Shown: in pieces, positions 57,050-64,000 of the stretch
How positions within the stretch are numbered: position 1 is the stretch's first letter
Layout of the letters: every line of letters begins with the position of its first letter
NCBI GenBank assembly: GCA_039619475.1
Contig: CM077116.1
Location: forward strand, 33,863,183 to 33,927,182
DNA from: Icerya purchasi
Taxonomy: Eukaryota; Arthropoda; Insecta; Hemiptera; Monophlebidae
Reading direction: 5' to 3'
DNA length: 64,000 bases
Program-made: the position numbers and the translations under genes
Notes under the pieces: model-generated
What the model was told of the DNA's origin: nothing
The model's database searches: none
What the model saw: the letters and a program-made list of their open reading frames with translations, nothing else

Positions 57050-57977
57050 AAAATCACGGATGTGAAATTTAAGAGCTAAATTTATACAACATAAATCTTC
57101 ATTTCTTTTTATATCGGATTTTCTCACTGAATTTAAACTTTATTCGATTTTTTATGTTGTCTCTATTTTCGATTTTTATTAACGAAAAAATATTTGCATG
57201 TTGTAAATAATGAATAAATGAAGCATTTTGTTCTGTCAGCGATATATTTATATGGTAAAAGCCCCATTGAAAGAAATCCTTGTGAAATTTGATGATGAAA
57301 GCGGTTTAATGGCGTGTGAAGTAAAGAACCGCAATACAAAAAGGTTGCTTAATTTTTATTCAGAAATTACTAGCCGACATTTCCATCGTGGTGGTCCAAT
57401 TATATGCAGCTTCTTTTAACTTATCCTTTTATTGCAGCATGTGTTTTTTTTGATAATTCTTTATTCGCACATTATAGATAATTTATAATATTTTTAAATG
57501 ACATTTTTATCTTAAATGGTCCAGCTGAATACCACAAAACAAATACAATCGTTTCGATCAAATGGACACAATACTGCTACCGTTTTCTTATTCCAACAAA
57601 AATTAAACAAGAAACTTCAATGTACTAAGAATGAAATTTAAGGTATAAAACATCGGTGGGTTTCGCAACGTCGTTAAAAAACCTGCGGACAGATATAAAT
57701 CAGACAATAAATAATGGCAACGTTGCCGAGATTCGTATTGTACATCGTAAATCTACACAGGGACTGACATTGTCGGTATATTTCTTGAGTCCCACAGAGT
57801 ACATTGTAAACAATTATACATTATATATATTTTTTTAATAATTAGCTTACTCTTCTATGGTTCTCGTTAATTCCTAGAATATTTACTTTATATAAAACCC
57901 TTTTTGTGGCCCTAGGTTTATTGGTGGTCTGTTAGATATCTTCAGTTCAGCCAGGTCTGGCAACGTACGCAGCAGCA

Positions 57978-57980
<3 letters not shown>
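57050..57980. other. no identifiable gene
   Basis: Two + strand frames (57228-57419 and 57656-57838) have mixed, protein-like composition but no motif I recognise. They could be remnants related to the fragment just upstream. Confidence 0.3.

Positions 57981-57983
<3 letters not shown>

Positions 57984-58042
<59 letters not shown>
57984..58042. repeat. (TA)n microsatellite adjoining a SINE
   Basis: 59 bp of TA directly at the 3' end of the SINE copy at 58045. Confidence 0.95.
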
Positions 58043-58044
<2 letters not shown>

Positions 58045-58045
<1 letters not shown>

Positions 58046-58308
58046 TAAAGCAGGTCCCATACCCTTGACAGGGCGTCGGAGATTGTGAAGTTAAGGTTCA
58101 CAATGTACTAAGCCCAACAGCACTAATGAGAGTAGGGGACCCGGTTCCTTTTTACTTGGGATCCGCCTTTACTTCCTCAGATTTCTCCGGTACCCAATTG
58201 TTTCAGGCTGGGTTAACTTGGAAGCGACTAGGATCTGGAACGAGACAAGTCTCGAACCCGTGACCTCTGATTTGGTAGCCAAGCACACTAGGCTACCGCG
58301 TTACCTAC
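58045..58308 (-). mobile_element. tRNA-derived SINE, copy 2
   Basis: Same family as 45258-45519. On the - strand the head GGTAACGCGGTAGCCTAGTG contains the A box, and the copy keeps a good B box, CACGGGTTCGAGACT, that copy 1 has lost. The body CCAGCCTGAAACAATTGGGT is shared. No clear target duplication; the 3' end abuts a TA microsatellite. Confidence 0.82.
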
Positions 58309-58404
58309 CAGATGGGACGACCTTACGAAAACGCGCTACGAAGAACGCGCTTCGATTCGAATAAGACGCCAGCATTCCTAACGGAAACTTCGGAGGGAAC
58401 CAGC

Positions 58405-58406
<2 letters not shown>

Positions 58407-58457
<51 letters not shown>
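58407..58457. repeat. (TA)n microsatellite
   Basis: 51-bp TA run. Confidence 0.95.
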
Positions 58458-58460
<3 letters not shown>

Positions 58461-58719
58461 GTATGGTTTTCGGACTTTAAATTATTTTACTTTGTAAATA
58501 TTCATAATGACTGCAGCGTTCACATATATTTTGAATGCGCCAATCAAAAAAGTGAAGTTTAGATTAAAACATCTGAAACCACTAACAGGGTAGGAATATG
58601 TTAATTTTAATTCTTTTTAAAATAAGACATTAACAATATTTATTTTTTTAAATGCAATGATGAAATTTGTTTTTTTTTATTAGAATCTAAGCAATAATAT
58701 ATTAAGTCACTGTTGACCA

Positions 58720-60600
58720 TCACTCCAATCATTTCAGAAGTTGTATACTTAAATTATTTTTCAAAATTTAGGCCCTTTAATTTTAAAATTTTGGGGGACT
58801 TGTATTTTTCCTATATTCTAGCGATTAAAATATATCATTTTAAAAAAAGTGACCCTCTAGCTACCATGGAAAGAGCAGTGGACTTCTTTTTAGTTTCCAG
58901 TCTTTCCGCCTTAAGCGTGTGTTTTTCGAAATTTTGGTCCCTAAATATCAACATTTTTCGAATTTTGTATTTTCCGTGTATTCTTGAGACCTCAGTATGC
59001 GGGTTAAAAAGAAAATCGATACCGTAACTTATATAGAACTGACCGTGGATTTTTTTTAAATTTTTTTCTTAAAACTTGATTTTTACATTTTTCAAATTTT
59101 ATGCCCATTAATTTTAAAATTTTAGGGGTCTCATATTTTTCCTATATTCTAGCAATTGAAATACATCATTTAAAGAAAATAGTGACTCTGCATTTACCAT
59201 GGAAAGAGCTTTGGACTTTATTTCAGTTTCCAGTATTTCCGCTTTAAGCGTATATTTGTCCAAAGTTTGGTCCCTAAATATCAGAATTTTGCGAATTTTT
59301 TATTTTTCCTCTATTCTAGAGACCTTAGTGTGCAGGTTAAAAAGAAAATCAATACCGTAACTTATATAGAACCGGCTGTAGAATTTTTTTAAACAATTTT
59401 TCTTATAATTTGATTTTCATATTTTTCAAACTAATCTTATTTATTTATTTGTTTAAATTTACGTGCCATGCACAGCAACTATCGGCTACAGGCACAGATA
59501 AATATAGATGTATATGTTAAATAAATAAATTACGGAATTTATATTGCGTAGTATAACTTTGAATGGTGCAGGAAACTGATTAGATTCGAAAGGACAGTAG
59601 GGTCATCAGAGAGGATATTAGACAAGGAGGAGGGAAGGTTATGTGTTAATCTGAGGGAATTGAACTGAGAACATTTTGTGAGAACATGGAGCGATCAGAA
59701 TTACATATGCTGTAGATTGGATCCGGTGTCTTTTGCAGTAAATAACCATATGTGAGTTGCGTATGTCCCAGCCGGAGTCTGGTAACGATTACATCATCTT
59801 TTCTTCGGGTCAGGTGAGTCTTCCATGGTCGGACATTCTGCTTAATTTGGAAAAGTTTATTTGAACACAGAATGGCCAGCCATCGTTGGTTCCATAGTGT
59901 ACCCAGAGCCAATTTTAGGTAGCGAACGAGTGTCTGGAACGGGGAGAATCGCTGCGGCTTCTTCGGCTGCTTTGTCGGCCAACTCATTTCCAGGAATTCC
60001 CGAGTGACTTGGAATCCAAAGGAATAATATCGCACGAGACGAGGCAGATATCTGTAGTTTGACTATTTCCTTCGCAATGGGGTGTTGTTTATCACTTAAA
60101 ACATCGAATATAGAATTTAAAGCCGCAACAGAGTCAGAACAAATTACTACTAAATTGTCTGTCTCCTGGTTCAAGAAGAACTGAAGTGCTAGGAATATTG
60201 CGTATAGCTCGGCCGAATAAAATTTTTGAGGTTTCCTATTCTTCCTATATTCTAGTGGTTGAAATACATGATTTAAAAAAAAAAAAAAAAAGACTCTCCA
60301 GCCATCATGGAAAGAGTTGTGGATTTGAATTTATTTTAGTTTCCAGTATTTCCGCTTTAAGCGTGTATTTTTCCAAATGTTGGTGCCTAAAATCAAAATT
60401 TTTCGAGTTTTTTATTTTTCCTGTATTCTGGAGAAAAATCAATACGATTAGTCATATAGAACCGGCTGTGGAATTATTTTTTAATTTTCTGCTTAAAACT
60501 TGATATTGACATTTTTCAAAATTTGGGACCTTTGATTTTAAAATTTTGGGGGTTTCGTATTTTTATTATATTCCAGCGATTGAACACTGCTTCCTAGTAA
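58720..60600 (+). repeat. ~331-bp satellite, about 3.5 units, split by a LINE
   Basis: Units start at CCCTTTAATTTTAAAATTTT-like sequence at about 58769 and 59100, then (after the LINE) at about 60215 and 60523. Shared blocks include CCATGGAAAGAGC, TTTCCGC(C/T)TTAAGCGT and AACCGGCTGTGGAATT. Unit 3 lacks about 25 bp around the AGACCT...GGTTAAAAAG segment. The LINE fragment at about 59440-60225 separates units 2 and 3. Confidence 0.82.
59646..60225 (-). pseudogene. RNase H and C-terminus of a Jockey/I-like LINE, 5'-truncated
   Basis: The - strand begins at the truncation with FYSAELYAIFLALQFFLNQE (catalytic Glu), then VVICSDSVAALNSI (catalytic Asp), FLWIPSHSGIPGNELADKAA (catalytic His and Asp). 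After a frameshift near 59860-60030 come VIVTRLRLGHTQLTYGYLL and a decayed finger. The 3' UTR extends to about 59440 (GGCACGTAAATTTAAAC). All four RNase H catalytic residues are present in this remnant. Confidence 0.85.
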
Positions 60601-63054
60601 AAGTATTCATGTTGCGTTTTTATTCTGTTTTAAATACAACTGTCGTTGGTCTTTTATCCTTATTATTTATTTTTAATTTTTATTTTGCAATGTAAACGAA
60701 AATAGTTCAATCAAGAATATGTATATATGCATTTAAACTTGCTCGCGGACAAACAATTCGGATCGGATTCCTAACTAAAACAAAAAAGAATTAAAGTTTA
60801 ATAAAAAATACTATCGTTCTATTTTTTCTAGTAATTTACTATTCAAATTCTAAACTTTCATTTTACCCACAATTTTATAATTTCGTTTTATTCTTCACCT
60901 AAAAATAAAACAAAATTTAAATTAAACTGTAATAGTTATGTATTTTTAAGACAGTTTGAACTTTCTAGAGAGGTCGCTGTTTGATTTTCTTTATGAAACA
61001 AGCTGTTTCTCAAATTTACTGTCTACCGTATAAAAAGATATTACGTAATTATATAATCCCCTCCCAATGTCCCAATGTCTCTCTGGATCTGTCGCTGAAT
61101 TGAATACGCAGCGAAGATTGTGATTACACACGAGACATGAGATACGTAACAAGAGTTGAAGTTAAGAAGCAGATATATATCCGCAGTCGGAAAGGACACA
61201 TATATATCCCAATTCTGCTAGCGGAGTTGATTTGCGAATCTCTACTATACAGTTATATCATCGGTAATTTTCTGCATATTTGGGAAGTACGAAAGAAGAA
61301 GAAGGGAATTTTTTTTGTTTTGTAAAAACTACGACATTAAAACCATATGTTGTGCGAAAAAGTATACTTTTCTAATTAATGAAACTGCGATTAATGTCTT
61401 TTGTGTGATTAGCTAAAAAATAAAAGGTAAACCAGGTTAGAAATATAAAAATGAACAGAAAAAGTTCACTGCCGAAATGGGTATTTTTTGAAGGCCCTGT
61501 TAAAGTTTATCGATGCTTTGAGAACTGTCTTTTGTTTACTTCTCTACACTCGACGATAAACATAAATCTTAAAAAACGATACCAGGAAAAATCGAAAATG
61601 TAGCGACTAGAAATGGAGGTGAATGAAAAATTACCAGAATTCTCCAATTTACATGCAAACCAATAACGTCATAACTGCGTCAGTTCGTAAAACGCGAATA
61701 TCCCCTAAGGCGATTTTTTAAACTGATCTCTCTCGTTTCTGTTTTTTGTTTTTTTTTCCCTTTTTTATTTTGAAGCTAAGGCAATTCTGAACTGCTCACT
61801 TTTATTTTTATTATACGCATACATTTTATATGACGTTTATTTCGATCAGTCCATATGCTGACTATTTTTGTGGGGATAGTAGTTCTGAGAATTGAGCTAA
61901 AATCGGGCAATATTCTCATTCATACGTTAGTTTATTTTTATAAGTTTTTATTCAAATAATAACCTGGCTTTAATACGGTTTATAATTTATTGAACGACGG
62001 TGGCTTACTCGGCAATTTGTTTTTATTCCTTATACTCTGTAACTAAAATTTATTTTCCATACATACCGAAAATATATATGTGTTTTTTACGGTAGAAGTA
62101 ACATAAAAATTCACGTAATATTTGTTTATAACGCTTTTGAATTGAGATTACACATACCGTTCACAAAGGGACACGGTTAATTAAAACCATCATTTCCATA
62201 AGAATTATAGAAAACCGTGATTTAAGTGTTCAGGTGGGTGTCATTTTAAGGATCGAGTACATATGTGTGTTGGAGGGGGCGATGAGTTTAATGATTTTAA
62301 TGCAAGGTATAAAGCGCAAATTATTTCTATAATACTTAACTACATATTACATAAATCAACATTAAGTAGAAATATATAAGATAAAGTAAAACTACATTTT
62401 TTTTTTTTTCTGTTGGGTTTATATGAAAGACAACTTATCGACCATAAATTTACATTCGTATTCACAGTTAATTTAATTAATTTAAGGTTAAAATAAAAAT
62501 CGAATTCGAATATATTCGTAATGAAAGAAAAAAAATATAACGGAGAATAAATAAATAAAAATGTGTACAATACGTGTATCTGTATAAAACATGAAAAAAT
62601 TAAAATAAAAAAATACATGTATATACAACTTATTTTGTATTTCTGAATATGATACATGCTGAAAAAATTGAAATAATGCAAAATCAAATTGTAAACAAGG
62701 TAATAAATACATCAATAACTTTGTGATATTTGTTGCTACATTTTGTACAAAAGTGATTTTTCTTTTTTTAAACTAGCGAATTCATTGACATTACGATTGG
62801 TTTTTACAAGGTAAATAAATTACTTTTTTTCAAATTTTCCTAAATTACCAGAAAATTCCTAGACTGAATTTGCTCAAAATCGAATATGTTTGAGATTCCA
62901 CGTCACTTTGATGGGTACGAAAACTATTAGTAAACAACATTATCTGTTCAAGCGTAAATGTGTCACAAAATTCTGTCTACGGCCTATATAAATGCATATA
63001 CATGCCCTTTTATATACCCGCAGAGAGAAAGAGAAAAAAAGAAAAATACAGAGG

Positions 63055-63094
<40 letters not shown>

Positions 63095-63290
63095 GAGAAG
63101 TAAATATTTGTTTGAAAAGCGTTTTCTTCAATTTTTAATTTTGATTTTTCGGGTGATTATAATAGCTTCAACTTTTAAAAAATGAAACGAATAAAAACTA
63201 CAAAATACGAAAATATGAATTAAAAATAAATTTTACATATAGCAGATGTGTTTAAATTATTATATTTTTAAAACTCTACTACAATCAGTA
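60600..63290. other. no identifiable gene
   Basis: AT-rich, with T and A runs near 61753 and 62398 and one (GT)n repeat. The frame 61137-61325 has varied composition but no known motif. Confidence 0.4.
63058..63089. repeat. (GT)n microsatellite
   Basis: 32-bp GT run within an AG/GT-rich stretch. Confidence 0.95.
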
Positions 63291-63300
63291 ATGTGGGTTC

Positions 63301-63590
63301 ACGATCAAGAACTATATACCTAAGGTATCTACTGCTTTAAATTTAGCAAGCGTTTATCCATTTAGTTGTAGCGGAAGACAGGTCTTCCGATTAAACGTGA
63401 AAGTCACCCACTGACTTTTTCGATAATTTATCTTTTATTTTCCATTTAACAACCCAATCTTGAGTATCGTTTAGATATTCCTGGACTACTGTTATTGCAC
63501 ATGTCGGATCTTTATGGGATGTTAGTATGCACGTGTCATCTGTGAAAGTTGTTGTTAAGCTTGCCCCATTTCCTTTACGAAATATGATAT
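63301..63590 (-). pseudogene. Jockey-type reverse transcriptase fragment
   Basis: The - strand reads TTFTDDTCILTSHKDP (catalytic F/Y-A-D-D box with Thr for Ala), CAITVVQEYLNDTQDWVVKW and KIK. After a frameshift come SQWVTFTFNRKTC, LPLQLNG and VDTLGIxF, equivalent to the K-S-x-x-V-T-F-T-x-R and V-x-Y-L-G-x-x-L blocks of Jockey elements. It is truncated at both ends and carries stops. It is a different LINE family from A and B. Confidence 0.75.
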
Positions 63591-63792
63591 TCTAAGTAAT
63601 TGAGACATGCAACCGTGGGTACAAAAATACATACAGGACGAATAAAAAAAAATTAATTTTTATAAAATTTTAAATAAAATGATTACTATGGTAAATAATA
63701 AGTTTTGATAACATTTTATTAATTATACACCGCGTTCCAATTTTTTGTTTAATTTCAAAGTACAGATTTAAACGGGTATTAATACCCGGGCG

Positions 63793-64000
63793 AAATTGTG
63801 GGTAACAGGAGCAAGACTGGAAAACGTGTGAATGTGTAATGCTCAAGTCTGTTCATCTGAAACAAATAAGCAATGGGAAGCAAGACTAGAAATTGTTAGA
63901 GTACACACTGCTCAAGCACGTTCGTCAGAAACAGACGAGCAATGGGAAGCAAAACTGCAAACCGTTCGAATACGCAATGCTCCAACCCGTTCATCTGAGG
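63793..64000 (+). CDS. 69-bp coding repeat (23-aa units), runs off the window
   Basis: Three units of 69 bp, the last cut by the window edge, translate to the 23-residue motif (A/S)RSSET(D/N)EQWEARLE-V-R-x-A. One stop lies in the first unit (about 63818-63820). Third-position and conservative changes between units point to coding history. I recall similar SSET..EQ.E.RLE repeats near the N-terminus of arthropod Helitron-type proteins, so a Helitron may continue to the right; this is inference. Confidence 0.5.

Overview
This is eukaryotic, AT-rich, intron-bearing DNA with no bacterial features. Non-LTR retrotransposons of several clades, a spliced hAT transposon, a Helitron fragment, tRNA-derived SINEs and a Polinton-like element point to an arthropod, most likely an insect; I cannot name the species. 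I find no convincing host protein-coding gene. The window is a transposon landscape. Family names below rest on motifs I recognise, not on a database search. Positions 1-29335 are a stack of nested insertions. The oldest layer (A) is a + strand non-LTR reverse transcriptase gene, split into 2-305 and 28731-29335. Inside it sits layer B, a - strand CR1/Jockey-type LINE (306-28730) with ORF1, an endonuclease and a reverse transcriptase, each with nonsense codons. Inside the LINE's ORF2 sits layer C, a 23.3-kb palindromic element (2861-26158). It starts 5'-AG, ends CT-3', and is flanked by the 6-bp duplication TCTTTT; these are hallmarks of Maverick/Polinton elements. Its left arm contains layer D, a 6.5-kb hAT transposon (7447-13943) with 8-bp duplications and an apparently intact three-exon transposase. 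That hAT contains layer E, a 292-bp MITE (13161-13452). Layer C is the most unusual object. Two nearly identical inverted arms (about 7.7 kb without the hAT, and 8.05 kb) flank a 1,053-bp spacer. Each arm carries the same two genes: a 334-codon protein resembling a degenerate DEDDh-exonuclease-like family of invertebrate mobile elements, and a 282-codon protein resembling the region that precedes viral/Polinton-type protein-primed DNA polymerase B, ending in a Cys/His finger. No polymerase palm, integrase, ATPase or capsid gene is visible. It therefore looks like a non-autonomous inverted duplication of one end of a larger Polinton- or adintovirus-like element, mobilised in trans. The two genes share the start MNNNTES and about 380 bp of paralogous upstream DNA. 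From 29.3 to 64 kb the window holds mostly decayed single repeats: five 3' ends of one RNase-H-bearing LINE family, a second truncated copy of LINE B, an endonuclease gene of a layer-A-like LINE split by a Helentron-type Helitron, two copies of a tRNA-derived SINE (one with a perfect 12-bp duplication), an LTR with an adjoining primer-binding site, a tRNA-like sequence, a 331-bp satellite split by a LINE, a foldback repeat, minisatellites, many TA/GATA microsatellites, and at the right edge the start of a 69-bp coding repeat. Several kilobases between these hold nothing I can identify.
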